From: Arion vulgaris
Taxonomy: Eukaryota > Mollusca > Gastropoda > Stylommatophora > Arionidae
Length of the DNA: 64,000 nucleotides
Assembly (NCBI GenBank): GCA_020796225.1
Contig: CM036775.1
Location: 6,996,893-7,060,892 of the forward strand
Reading direction: 5' to 3'
The position numbers were made by a program, and so were the translations under genes. Shown here one piece after another: positions 11,742 to 21,744 of this stretch (its first letter is position 1; each line of letters starts with the position of its first letter). Under the pieces are notes generated by a model. That model saw only the letters and a list, made by a program, of their open reading frames with translations, was not told the DNA's origin and did no database searches.

Positions 11742-12033
11742 TCGAGCCATCCTGACTAACCACCGCCATCCTGGCTAACCACCGCCATCCTGACTAACCA
11801 CCGCCATCCTGGCTAACCACCGCCATCCTGACTAACCACTGCCATCCTGACTAACCACTGCCATCCTGACTAACCACTGCCATCCTGACTAACCACTGCC
11901 ATCCTGACTAACCACTGCCATCCTGACTAACCACTGCCATCCTGACTAACCACTGCCATCCTGACTAACCACTGCCATCCTGACTAACCACTGCCATCCT
12001 GACTAACCACTGCCATCCTGACTAACCACTGAA
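11742..12033. repeat. 19-bp minisatellite, about 15 copies
   Basis: The unit is ACTGCCATCCTGACTAACC, with variants ACCGCC and TGGCTAACC in the first copies. Variants cluster at the left end and the right side is nearly uniform, as expected for recent expansion. Confidence 0.93.
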
Positions 12034-12056
12034 AGTTCCTGAAAAGCACCCCCCCG

Positions 12057-12262
12057 TCAACATTTGTACCATGTTTTACCCAATATGGATTGGTCCCTCT
12101 CCGCAGAAATGGCACGCTCCCTGCCTAGACTATTGAACGAACTCCGCAACTCCAGTAACAATTCTAGGTGTCTCTGGAAAAATACTGCACTCGTGAACAG
12201 GTCGGCACGATCCGGATTCGAACCCACGACTTTCGACTCACAAGGTAAAGGACTTAACCACT
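12057..12262 (-). mobile_element. tRNA-derived SINE (family 4)
   Basis: On the minus strand it begins GGTCTCTGTGACTAAGTGGT (A-box region) followed by GTGGGTTCGAATCC (B box at about 12213-12226 on the plus strand, reversed). This is a tRNA-like Pol III promoter pair. A SINE body follows to 12057. There is no anticodon-stem folding that I would accept as a real tRNA. Confidence 0.7.
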
Positions 12263-12888
12263 TAGTCACAGAGACCTCCCAACCACTTAGTCACAGAGAC
12301 CTCCCAACCACTTAGTCACAGAGACCTCCCAACCACTTAGCCACAGAGACCTCCCAACCACTTAGTCACAGAGACCTCCCAACCACTTAGTCACAGAGAC
12401 CTCCCTACCACTTAGTCACAGAGACCTCCCAACCACTTAGTCACAGAGACCTCCCAACCACTTAGTCACAGAGACCTCCCAACCACTTAGTCACAGAGAC
12501 CTCCCAACCACTTAGTCACAGAGACCTCCCAACCACTTAGTCATAGAGACCTCCCAACCACTTAGTCACAGAGGCCTCCCAACCACTTAGCCACAGAGAC
12601 TTCCCAACCACTTAGTCACAGAGACTTCCCAACCACTTAGTCACAGAGACTTCCCAACCACTTAGTCACAGAGACCTCCCAACCACTTAGTCACAGAGAC
12701 TTCCCAACCACTTAGTCACAGAGACCTCCCAACCACTTAGCCACAGAGACTTCCCAACCACTTAGTCACAGAGACCTCCCAACCACTTAGTCACAGAGAC
12801 TTCCCAACCACTTAGCCACAGATACCTCCCATCTACTTAGCTACAGAGAACTCCCATCCACTTAGCTACATAGACCTCCCAGCCATGG
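12255..12888. repeat. 25-bp minisatellite seeded by a SINE head
   Basis: The unit is ACCACTTAGTCACAGAGACCTCCCA, about 25 copies with T/C and A/G variants. Its reverse complement equals the first 25 bp of the adjacent SINE, so the array is an expansion of the SINE 5' end. Copies resume at 14190-14300 beyond an insertion. Confidence 0.9.
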
Positions 12889-14190
12889 GGTAAAGGCTCA
12901 TGAGGTTATGGTGGTAACATGAGCCAGGGTTAGCGAGGGGCGCGCTACAAGACCCTGCCCCCAACCTCCACGCGGTGACCCTGGAAACAGACTCTGGTTC
13001 CGGTCTGGCTAAGAGGGGCAGGGATCGGGAGAGAGAACTACTGGTAGTGGTAGCAGTGCAAGTACTGAAATGCAATACAGATACACATAAACAAAATGCA
13101 CAAATCTCCTGACCGATGTCCAACAAGATATTGCTCAAGTCCCTGAACAGCAGCGAAACGTCTCTGACATGGATGAGAGGTGCATCCAGTGGCCAAACGT
13201 ATGCCCACGTAAGGCGAAGCTCGATGCCCTGAGGAGGGGGCAAACATTGCCAACCCGTCGGCAAGAATAAATAAAACAGGACCGTAACGTATAAAAATCT
13301 ACCCTCGTGTCGGTACGAGAAGAAGTTGCGGCTGACCCACATCGGTGGCCTAGCGAAGATACATGTACTGGGCAAGGTTTGCCGAGCGCAAAAGAACAAG
13401 TTGCGTTTTAGTGCATAACGAAACTACCCACCCTGGGAAAACGTTGCAAAGTACTGTGCGATTAAAATTAACATCCCCGGAAGAACTGAGGTTGGAGATA
13501 CCTAAGGGAACTGCCAGCATTGGGGCAACCAGGCAAGGTTCGATTGCAGTCGTAACTAACATCCCCCGAATAACTGGAGCGGGTGATGGTGGCGGGCGCA
13601 AAATCCTCAGTTGCGTTGATAGCGCCGACTGAAACGACCCTCTACATTGTTTGTACTAGGTCCCATGCCGGTGCCTTTCGAGGTTAATTGCAAATTGCCA
13701 CGTACCAACGCGCGTCTAGAAAAGGCTGAGAATGTTCCTTCTCCGGATCAAATTCAAAAACGTACTGTAAAGCAAGGCCGACAATGTACGGATCAGACAG
13801 AAAGTCCAGGTCCTGAACATTGGCGAAGGCCGATACTTTACACGGTGTTTTATACGAGTAAGACGCCGTCCGATGACAAGCTGACAAGCCCGAGAAATAT
13901 TTCTCAGTCAGAACGGGTAAAGCAGCGTAACTCACTGTTTTGGCGTAGATCACAAAGCCCAAATATACGGCAAGTTGATCGAAAAGGCGTAGATCCGAAA
14001 GGATCGTACCTAGGGAAAGTTCCCCCTAGTAAATCAAAAGCTGGCTGAAAACGGACGGGCGGGCCTAGTCACCATGGGCGTACAATCGTCCCGACGTAGA
14101 TCACTCCGTTCTTGCCAGTGTACCAATTCTACATCACAATAAGAATGATCAAATTGGCCGTGAAGAACGATCGCAGAAGAAGAAGAAGAC
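12888..14190 (+). mobile_element. unclassified ~1.3 kb insertion
   Basis: This block interrupts the 25-bp array and ends in a short (GAA)n tract. AGACCTCCCA lies on both sides and may be a target duplication, although the array itself is repetitive. Its base composition is more GC-rich than its surroundings. Frames of 80-130 codons (13363-13632, 13647-14048, and minus 12866-13399) show no domain I recognise. The GGCGGGCCTAGTCACCATGG block near its 3' end recurs inverted at 18790-18835. It is probably a non-autonomous retroelement or a LINE 5' region. Confidence 0.5.
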
Positions 14191-14305
14191 CTCCCATCCA
14201 CTTAGCTACATAGACCTTCCACACTCCAGACTCCATCCACTTAGCCACAGGCCTCCCATCTACTTAGCCAGACAGAGACCTCCCACCCACTTGCTAAGAG
14301 ATCCC
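14190..14305. repeat. right-hand remainder of the 25-bp minisatellite
   Basis: Degenerate copies of CCACTTAGCTACATAGACCT continue after the insertion. Confidence 0.75.
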
Positions 14306-14309
14306 ATCT

Positions 14310-14555
14310 GTGTTGTCCCGCTCTATCCCACAGTTCCCTGTTTGTGGTCATATCATACCATCGCAGATGGAGTATCCTGCACATGCATCTATTGATCAAT
14401 GTCTGCAACTTGTTGTTTTTCCCTTAGTTGTTCTCCATGTCTCCGCTCCATACAGAAGGACAGCCTTGACATTTGAATTAAATATCGTTATCTTACTTTT
14501 ATTCCTGATCATTCTTGAATTCCATATCTTCTCCAGAATGGCAAATGTTGATCTT
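14310..14555 (-). mobile_element. RTE-like LINE fragment
   Basis: The minus translation resembles the FNSNVKAVLLYGAETWRTTK stretch of RTE-like elements, with stops. Confidence 0.65.
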
Positions 14556-15085
14556 TTTTTTTATTTTTTTATTTTAACTAGCTCCCAATGTTTACCATCC
14601 TTAAAATTGCATTGAGATCCTCGCCGGTGCTATCAAGTTCGAGTCCCGAAGATAAGATCGTTCTGTGCCAGATAACAATTGGAGGTGTGAACACAGATCG
14701 AACATTTACGGATGTCTTAATCCTGCTCACACCTGGAGACACTCTATCGATTTAAGACGTGGCTTATTCAATGTGGGCGGGTCTGAATACAAAATAAAAT
14801 GATAGAAATTCTTATCAATTGTTCTTGATATCAAAATGCGTATATGTCTTGTTTGTTATCATAATACGTTTCATGTTTACTTCCTCTTCTTCAATTCTAT
14901 ACTATATCCGTGTTTTGACTTTCGGCGTCATGCCGATAAAAGAGGCACATGTGGAGAGCCCTCATGCGCTTTGTACAAGATGGAATTTAGTGCTCCGGAT
15001 ATTCAGTCGATTCCCATATTGAAGTGGTCGTCCTCAGGGTCTAAACCCGGTTCTATGAAGTCAATCCTTCGGCTTGAAAACATAA
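14556..15085. other. no gene seen
   Basis: AT-rich sequence of about 530 bp. Short frames have no recognisable motif and no supporting splice signals. Confidence 0.4.
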
Positions 15086-15087
15086 TG

Positions 15088-15800
15088 GGTGATGTCATTG
15101 TCTCAAAAGCCCTGCAGTCCTCATGAAGTGTGCGACCGTTTCGTTGTGCTGAGTAAGCCCACGATGATCTGGTGCCACGCTAAATCACATCTCAAGAAAA
15201 TGACTTGGCTGTACACGCCTGGACATGCTGGAGTGCGGGTAACGAGCGTGCTGACTCTCTTGCAAACAGTGCCCGACTCAAGTGGGCAGAAGCATGGACA
15301 GAGCCGATATCATCAATGCGGTACGCGCTCAATTGTGTGACATGGGCGGGTCTCAGACACTGGAACGAGTTCGAGAATTAGGCGTTAAGTTTGGACATGC
15401 CAGACAGTGTCGTCTTCGTGGTAGAGAGAAGATATAGTAATCAACTTCTCATGGGTACTGTGAGCAGAAGTTAAGTGTGGACATGCCAGACAGTGTCATC
15501 GTCGTGGTAGAGAGAGAAGATATAGTAATCAACTTCTCATGGGTACTGTGAGCAGAAGTTAAGTTTGGACATGCCAGACAGTGTCGTCTTCGTGGTAGAG
15601 AGAGAAGATATAGTAATCAACTTCTCATGGGTACTGTGAGCAGAAGTTAGTTTGGACATGCCAGACAGTGTCGTCTTCGTGGTAGAGAGAAGATATAGTA
15701 ATCAACTTCTCATGGGTACTGTGAGCAAATGGACTTTGGGATGGCTGCTGCAACGGAGGACAGAGCACGAATGGGAATGGTCAATGTGCCATGACGTCGA
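15088..15800 (+). mobile_element. I-like LINE 3' end with internal tandem copies
   Basis: Translation gives AKSHLKKMTWLYTPGHAGVR (RNase H C-terminal part) and then breaks. From 15388 to 15725 an 85-90 bp block (starting near TTTGGACATGCCAGACAGTG and ending CATGGGTACTGTGAGCAG) is repeated about four times. The (ATAAC)n tail is at 15805. Confidence 0.7.
15388..15727. repeat. about four tandem copies of an 85-90 bp block
   Basis: The block contains GACATGCCAGACAGTGTCG and ATAGTAATCAACTTCTCATG. It is an internal expansion of the LINE 3' end. Confidence 0.9.
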
Positions 15801-16019
15801 TTGCATAACATAACATAACATTTAAAACAAAATGGGTGATGTGGTCAACATGATGCCGCCATCTTTACTTTACAGTGCTTTTTCTGGTACTGAATTGAGG
15901 CTGCGTCGTTACTTCGAAAAATGTCCACGCCCAATGTGGAACTGAACTCGGGCCACAAGCATAAGAAGTGAGTTCACTAACAACTACGCTACTACAGCTC
16001 TCTCGATAACATTATCGTC

Positions 16020-16275
16020 ATACTTCCTCTTCTTCTTCTTCGTAAGCTTCATATCGACCACTTGTTAAACCACTCTGTGTGATTTATATGTGATCTGACC
16101 TTAAGAGCAATTGTACGTTTTGTTAGTTATGAGCCTAAAATTTGACCAGCACATACGATTTCTACGAAGCTTTTATTTATTAAGGTAGCTTCTGATGCTC
16201 TCAGTCGCTTATTACGACAAGCTGTGTAGGTCAGAGTCATACTATTCTTTGTTCCCGTTGAGGACATGGAAACAC
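16020..16275 (-). mobile_element. SINE family 3 copy
   Basis: TTCTTCTTCTTCG tail, CATATCGACCACTTG, CTTTTATTTATTAAGG and so on. It is diverged from the copies at 40-64 kb. Confidence 0.75.
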
Positions 16276-16282
16276 ACTGATG

Positions 16283-16684
16283 ATCGGTATACAAGTATTA
16301 TGTTTGAGATAAGATTATCCACATACAAGTATTATGTTTGAGATAAGATTATCCACATACAAGTATTATGTTTGAGATAAGATTATCCACATACAAGTAT
16401 TATGTTTGAGATAAGATTATCCACATACAAGTATTATGTTTGAGATAAGATTATCCACATACAAGTATTATGTTTGAGATAAGATTATCCACATACAAAT
16501 ATTATGTTTGAGATAAGATTATCCACATTCAAGTATTATGTTTGAGATAAGTTTATCCACATACAAGTATTATGTTTGAGATAAGATTATCCACATACAA
16601 ATATTATGTTTGAGATAAGTTTATCCACATACAAGTATTATGTTTGAGATCAGATTATCCATATACAAGTATTATGTTTGAGAA
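16283..16684. repeat. 34-bp minisatellite, about 12 copies
   Basis: The unit begins ATACAAGTATTATGTTTGAG and ends ATAAGATTATCCAC. It ends about 110 bp upstream of the proposed TATA box. Confidence 0.95.
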
Positions 16685-16796
16685 ACGTCGAAGGGTCAAC
16701 GAGTTGAGAGACAGAACAAAAACAGAAATGATGTAGATTTCTGAAGTCAGATTTATGTTGACAGATAAACAATAGAGAATGTGGGACAGTAACTGG

Positions 16797-16804
16797 TATA
16801 TAAA
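16797..16804 (+). promoter_or_regulatory. TATA box of the micro-exon gene
   Basis: TATATAAA lies about 75 bp upstream of the proposed ATG. A start site 25-30 bp downstream would give a leader of roughly 45-50 nt. This is inferred from position and consensus only. Confidence 0.5.
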
Positions 16805-16877
16805 CGTTACTTTCTCTATAGTTAGTTTATCTTGCAGTTTTGTTTACACTCTGTTGGGCACGTACAGATCAAGCATC

Positions 16878-16928
16878 ATGCAGTCAATTTTAGCTATCTG
16901 CAGCATCATGATGATGATGTTCCTGCTG
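16878..16928 (+). CDS. micro-exon gene, exon 1 (signal peptide start)
   Basis: The exon encodes MQSILAICSIMMMMFLL, a short N-terminus followed by an unbroken hydrophobic core. This is what the first part of a secretory signal peptide looks like. The codon CTG is followed directly by GTAAGT, a near-perfect donor, so the exon ends in phase 0. A TATATAAA element sits 74 bp before the ATG. All downstream micro-exons also begin and end in phase 0 on the same strand, which makes this a natural first exon for them. The cleavage site must lie in the next exon. The frame also happens to run on past the donor (VSSTVCLFSLTC) into a LINE fragment, so an unspliced reading is possible but less attractive. 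I do not recognise a family. Confidence 0.55.
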
Positions 16929-16984
16929 GTAAGTAGTACTGTTTGTCTGTTCTCTCTTACATGTAGTCCGTTCTGGAAGGGAAC

Positions 16985-17775
16985 TGAGATAAAAACAAAA
17001 AGCAAGTGTTTAAGAGGCTGCGTTTTTCCTTTGGCAACATATGATTGTGAAACATTGAACATTGACAAGGCGCTAGAGAAGGTCATTAATGACGTTGAAT
17101 GCAAGTACTACAGAAGAGTACTTAGAATATCATGGACAGAGAAAAGAAAAAATATTACAGAAGAGTACTTAGAATATCATGGACAGAGAAAAGAAAAAAT
17201 ATTACAGAAGAGTACTTAGAATATCATGGACAGAGAAAGAAAAATATTACAGAAGAGTACTTAGAATATCATGGACAGAGAAAAGAAAAAATATTACAGA
17301 AGAGTACTTAGAATATCATGGACAGAGAAAAGAAAAAATATTACAGAAGAGTACTTAGAATATCATGGACAGAGAAAAGAAAAAATATTACAGAAGAGTA
17401 CTTAGAATATCATGGACAGAGAAAGAAAAATATTACAGAAGAGTACTTAGCATATCATGGACAGAGAAAAGAAAAATGCTTCTGTTCTGCAACAGCTTGA
17501 TATTAAAGAGAGTTGGCTTTAAAGAGCACAAAATCAAGGGAAATTAAATATTTTGGACACATCAAATGACATGAGTGCCTAGAGAAAATAATTTTGAAAG
17601 GAATAGCGTCTGGAAGAAGAATAAGAGGAAGACCTAGAAGACGATGGGTGCAGGATGTCATTGACGATGTGAGAATGACTGCTGCTGACGCCGGACAACT
17701 TTCACAGAACAGAGTTTTTCAGGACTGCTGTCATGTGAGTCACGTTCCGGAAGGGACAAGCTACTTGATGATGAT
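16985..17775 (+). mobile_element. RTE-like LINE 3' end with internal 47-bp array
   Basis: It starts with KTKSKCLRGCVFPLATYDCE, runs into the tandem array (RRVLRISWTEKRKN), then GRRIRGRPRRRWVQDVIDDV. The array breaks the frame. It lies in the proposed intron 1. Confidence 0.8.
17105..17482. repeat. 47-bp tandem array inside a LINE remnant, 8 copies
   Basis: The unit contains TTAGAATATCATGGACAGAG and ATATTACAGAAGAGTAC. Since 47 is not a multiple of three, the frame rotates at each copy (RRVLRISW, then EEYLEYHGQ). This array cannot encode a coherent protein. Confidence 0.92.
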
Positions 17776-17838
17776 GATTATGTTCTATCTTAATTGTAGT
17801 TAGTTGATTCATTACACGGATGTGTAAATGTGTTTATA

Positions 17839-17843
<5 letters not shown>

Positions 17844-17877
<34 letters not shown>

Positions 17878-18298
17878 AGGACCATCACCATTGCACTTAG
17901 GTGAGAAGTCATGCGTGCTCTGATCTCTATCTTACACAGGAAACTAAGCTGCAGTGCACGAATTCCGTGTCACCGGCGAGGGCACCGATGTAATTCTGAA
18001 GATAGTGAAGATAATTTTGTAGCATTTTTAGTTCATTAATATTTTTCATGATATATTTGTCGGTGCAGCGGTTTTCCAGCCTGCTCTTCTCGGTTTTGAA
18101 CTGCCAATGGTTCATGAACGTGCCCAAATTGAACATGGGACTTACATTTTATCCTCCGTCTCCGATATGACTAGTAGCTCGATCTCAAATACACTGAGAT
18201 CCGGATCTTTGTAAACGATCCAGATGGCTCCAGGAAGGAGCTAACCTAGTACCTTTGGCACCAGAGACGAGCACATAACCTCTACTCCACAGAGGCCA
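17844..18298 (-). mobile_element. SINE family 2 copy
   Basis: The (GATT)n tail at 17844-17877 is followed by the same body as 4376-4853. The minus-strand head reads GGCCTCTGTGGAGTAGAGG. Confidence 0.7.
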
Positions 18299-18429
18299 AT
18301 ACATATGTATATTCTCGTGAAGTGTAAGCCCTTAACAGTTGTTCATTACTTTTCTTCGTTTGACCGCTTTTATGCCTCACAAGATAGTAGTGTGTCCACC
18401 AGTTCAACAAGTATACTGCGGACCTGTTT

Positions 18430-18636
18430 TTTTCTTTTTTTCGATCCAGAAGCACTTGAGCTGAAAGCTCTTCGGCTCGGTGTCATGGACATCGTAACCC
18501 TTCGGTTCGGTGCCACGAACACAGTAAATCTGGGGAATCTGTGGCTTTTCTGCCAGTCCGCGGAATTGAACCTGCACTCACAGAGGACTTGTCACATGTA
18601 GTCCAACGCGCTACGAACATGCTGGACAGACGGGCG
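18430..18636 (-). mobile_element. SINE family 1 with 13-bp TSD
   Basis: Flanked by TGCGGACCTGTTT at 18417-18429 and 18637-18649. The minus strand begins GCCCGTCTGTCCAGCATGTT and carries a GGTTCAATTCC-like B box. The tail is a T-run at the left. Other copies are at 35265 and 36498. Confidence 0.9.
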
Positions 18637-18659
18637 TGCGGACCTGTTTAAAATGTACA

Positions 18660-18845
18660 CTTTTTCATTTCTATTACGATCTTTAATGAAGTGCTTGTTT
18701 TCTTCTTCTTCATCTTCTCTCAATCATTCTTCACGGCCAATTTTATCATTTTATTGTGATGTATAATTGGTCCTTTAACAGAACGGGTGATCTACGTCGG
18801 GACGATTGTGCGCCCATGGTGACTAGGCTCGCCCGTAAGTGCTTG
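18660..18845 (-). mobile_element. 3' end related to the 12.9-14.2 kb insertion
   Basis: It carries the inverted match CCATGGTGACTAGGCTCGCC plus ATCTACGTCGGGACGATTG, with a TTCTTCTTCTTC tail at 18702. It shows that the 12.9 kb insertion belongs to a repeated family. Confidence 0.6.
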
Positions 18846-18999
18846 TCTAGTAACAATCAAGTGTGTCTTTCATCAAGTATGCCTGACCGTCGCAGATTTG
18901 CTGCCTTTCTTTCTTTTCTCCAATTCTGTTTTGTCTCACAGCGTCAGGTCATGAAGAGATTTCTGAAACGGCCGTTGCTGTGTACTTTAGAGCTTTGGT

Positions 19000-19255
19000 C
19001 TATATATGTGATGGGCACTCATGTATTTGTAAGTGTTCGATATATTTAATGATCCTTGTTTTTATGCTCTTAAATAGCCAACTCTCTTTAATATCAAACT
19101 GTTGCAGAACAGAAACATTTGTTCTTTTCTCTGTACATAATATTTTAAGTACTCTTCCGCAGCATTTGCATTCAAAGTCATTTATGATTTTCTTTGCCAC
19201 TTTGTCAATTGTCCATGTTTCACAATCATATGTTGCCAAGAGAAACACCGTTTAT
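19000..19255 (-). mobile_element. RTE-like LINE fragment
   Basis: Minus translation reads MFLLATYDCETWTIDKVAKK, IINDFECKCCGRVLKILCTE and VLQQFDIKESWLFKSIK. This is the same LINE family as 16985-17775. Confidence 0.8.
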
Positions 19256-19259
19256 TATC

Positions 19260-19495
19260 ATAGTCTTCTATATTAGTTTATTCTCATAATTATTCATACG
19301 AGGAAGTAGAAAGATGCTACAATGATAAACAAGATAATGGCATATCCTTTACAGGACTTTGCGAATCAAACCCCAGCTTTTTAACGCTGTTTGTGATTTT
19401 TTTAGACATTATTACGTTCAGTAGTTTGCCATTGCTTTCTGAACGGGTGGTGCCACCGTCCATTTGTAAAAGTCCACGCGAAACAATTTGCAACC
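19260..19495. other. no gene seen
   Basis: AT-rich intronic sequence without recognisable features. Confidence 0.4.
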
Positions 19496-19496
19496 A

Positions 19497-19580
19497 AATT
19501 ATCCGCAGCGTGATTCGAACTCAGAACATCGGGGTTAATAGACCGGATCACTATCCCCTAATCCTTAGACGAGGTAGTTG
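19497..19580 (-). mobile_element. tRNA-like SINE head remnant
   Basis: On the minus strand GAGTTCGAATCACGC is a B box, and GGATTAGGGGATAGTGATCC precedes it in the A-box position. The remnant is short and has no acceptor-stem pairing, so it is not a working tRNA gene. Confidence 0.45.
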
Positions 19581-19644
19581 TTAAGGGAAAAACAATATTT
19601 GCTTCTGTACGCAACTGATCGAAACAAACACAAAGCTGAGAATC

Positions 19645-20090
19645 GTTCAATCAAATGTGAAGTCAGTGCTGTTTTATGTCTCGAAACATGAAGACAACAA
19701 AAGGAAACCACCAGAAAAACTACCTACTGGATGTCGAATAGAGTGACTGAGATGGTATGTTAGAATTACGAACGAGGAACTCAGAGAAAGAACTAAGCAG
19801 ATATCAGTGGAGAACGAGCCAAGGAAGAGACGGTGGTGATGGATATGACATACATTGAGAAGACCGACTGAAGCATTGAAAACAGGTACTGTTTTGGAAC
19901 CCAAGGAAAGAGAGTAGGGAAGACCTAGACAGACTTGGAGAAGAGAGCTGGAGGATGATATTAAAAGATTAGGTACAACATGGAACAAATTGGAAGGGAT
20001 GGCACTAGAAAGTACGGAAGAGCTAGAAGAAGTTTGTTGAAGACCTGTGCTCCGTTGGGAGTTGAAAGATGAGGAAGAAGAAGACATACC
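19645..20090 (+). mobile_element. RTE-like LINE 3' end
   Basis: It parallels 7740-8135 (SNVKSVLFY, TNEELRERTKQ) with several frame breaks. It ends about 45 bp before the proposed exon acceptor. Confidence 0.75.
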
Positions 20091-20150
20091 AGGTAATGAT
20101 AATGAGTTTTGTTTTATCTTCTGTATACTTTCAGGTTGACAAGTTTCAAG

Positions 20151-20225
20151 CAATTCCAATTCCAAAGCAGTACCGACTATTTTGATGATTATTACAACAA
20201 TTACTATGATTCTTACAACCCTGTG
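20151..20225 (+). CDS. micro-exon gene, exon 2 (Tyr/Asp/Asn-rich)
   Basis: The open reading QFQFQSSTDYFDDYYNNYYD then SYNPV ends at GTG followed by the donor GTAAAT. The composition and the NPV end match the exons at 26844 and 31794 (NPDPV before GTGAGT). The acceptor is uncertain. CAAG/CAATTCC at 20150/20151 gives a 75-nt phase-0 exon, but the better pyrimidine tract leads to TTTCAG at 20134, which gives a 91-nt exon needing an unseen intermediate exon to set the frame. The coding tail and donor are firm; the left edge is not. A hAT MITE sits 15 bp into the following intron. Confidence 0.5.
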
Positions 20226-20240
20226 GTAAATATATACAAG

Positions 20241-20404
20241 CAGTGGCTGCACATCATTAAGGGCCACTGGGGCCGGGCCCCACCAAAAATAATGTGTAAC
20301 GTGTATTTATTATTATTTCATAAATTAAAACATAACAAACCCAAAGCCATGATTTTTCCGATAATTTTTGACCCCACCAACAAAATGATCATGAACCGCC
20401 ACTG
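20241..20404. mobile_element. hAT-type MITE, 164 bp, with 8-bp TSD
   Basis: Ends CAGTGGCTGC and GCCGCCACTG, with the duplication TATACAAG at 20233-20240 and 20405-20412. It is a sister of the 9060 copy. Inserted only 15 bp after the exon 2 donor. Confidence 0.93.
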
Positions 20405-20444
20405 TATACAAGCAACTGTGATCATAAATTAGAAATACAATTGG

Positions 20445-20940
20445 TTATTGGGAACTAAACTAAAGTCATTGCACTCCTGGCAGACTCATAGGTGCTCAGT
20501 CTCCCCCAACAGATACCTAAGAGTGTGCATACTGATGGTTACCCTCGCTCGCTGGTTAAACACACTCCTCACTCTGCCCCCAAGTATCCAGTTCTACTTG
20601 TACAACGGGTAACTCCAAACTCCTTCAATCGCTGGATCGATTCAATATCTATTTTAGTTTCAGTTTCAGTTTGGATTATCTTCAATGCAGTCCGGATATG
20701 TCCATAGGTGCTCCGATCTCTTCGCAATATCTCCAACAGCGTCCAGCGTCTGACCGTACCAGTTTGATTTTGATCGATGAGCCTACTCATATACCTGTTA
20801 TGCTGTTCTTTTCTTGCTACTCCAATCTTTAAACCCAGCTCCTGCAATCTAGTAGTTGACATGGATTGGTTTAAATGAAAATCTTCTTTGCGGCCACGCT
20901 CTATGAGGGCGTTCAAAATATCAGCTCTATCCATTGGCTG
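20445..20940 (-). mobile_element. I-like LINE 3' end
   Basis: Minus translation reads MDRADILNALIERGRKEDFH, LQELGLKIGVARKEQHNRYM, SRLIDQNQTGTVRRWTLLEI, and then LRR-DRSTYGHIRTALKI after a one-base shift in the RRRSEHLWTCPEC region. It is a dead 5'-truncated copy. The left limit of the segmental duplication (20776) falls inside it. Confidence 0.8.
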
Positions 20941-21394
20941 ATAAGGTGGCAGAGCCAGCCAGTAAATTATATGTTAGTGTCTTAATCCAGCAGACGGTCG
21001 TGAAGAAAACTGAAGAACACCCCTGTTATCCGTCTTCAGCTAACCAACAGTCGATGCTCTTCCTCAAAGCATGTCTGCTCTCTCATTACCGCAAACACCC
21101 GCATGCCCAAGACAGTAGATCTACGTGAGCCTCTGGAGGTTAGAAACTTCTATAGACGACATCCACTCATATCGAAACAAATCAATTGATAACATTGAAG
21201 AGAGAAATGGTCATTGACTTGTTAGACTGGTCAATGATTGTTGTCAATATGAAATCATTGACAAGAGAAACTGATTATGAGTAAAGCTAATATTATTTTT
21301 GTCTTGTCATCGACGCAATCAAGTACCATGCATGCTGGCGTAGGCGATCATACCCCGCATAAAATTCTTCCTGGTGCTAACTGCACATAAGTTG

Positions 21395-21735
21395 AGGCGA
21401 AGATCGAAGCACATATAGACATGTCCGGAGTGCTATAATTATAGTCCTCATATAATTTGAGGTCGAAGCACATATGGACATGTCCGGAGTGCTATAATTA
21501 TAGTCCTCATAATTGTGAGGTCGAAGCACATATGGACATGTCCGGAGTGCTATAATGATAGCCCTATAAGTTGAGGCGAAGATCGGAGCACATATGGACA
21601 TGTCCGGAGTGCTATAATGATAGTCCTATATATTTAGGCGGAGATCAGAGCACCTGTCCGGAGTGCTATGATGATAGTCCTCATATAAGTTGAGGTGACG
21701 ATCGGAACACATATGGACATGTCCAGCATAAGGAA
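21395..21735. repeat. 55-60 bp tandem repeats derived from a LINE 3' end
   Basis: Units carry AGATCGGAGCACATATGGAC then ATGTCCGGAGTGCTATAATG. One frame reads RRSEHIWTCPECYNDSP, the zinc-knuckle end of the I-like LINE. There are about six copies here and three at 29290-29460. Confidence 0.88.
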
Positions 21736-21744
21736 CATAGTCCT

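Noticed and set aside
12866..14048. Frames of 80-177 codons in the 12.9-14.2 kb insertion
   Set aside because: No domain, no consistent strand and no splice support. Kept only as part of an unclassified element.
16779..17219. 146-codon frame running through the signal-peptide exon
   Set aside because: It continues past a strong GTAAGT donor into a LINE fragment and the 47-bp array, so the downstream part is unlikely to be host protein.
17713..17735. 12-nt candidate micro-exon (TTTTTCAG/GACTGCTGTCAT/GTGAGT)
   Set aside because: It lies inside the C-terminal coding trace of an RTE-like LINE, and its flanks do not match the conserved micro-exon flanks.
18830..18845. Donor-like GTAAGT after CTCGCCC
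   Set aside because: It falls in the 3' end of the repeat family seen at 12.9-14.2 kb. No acceptor or reading frame supports an exon.
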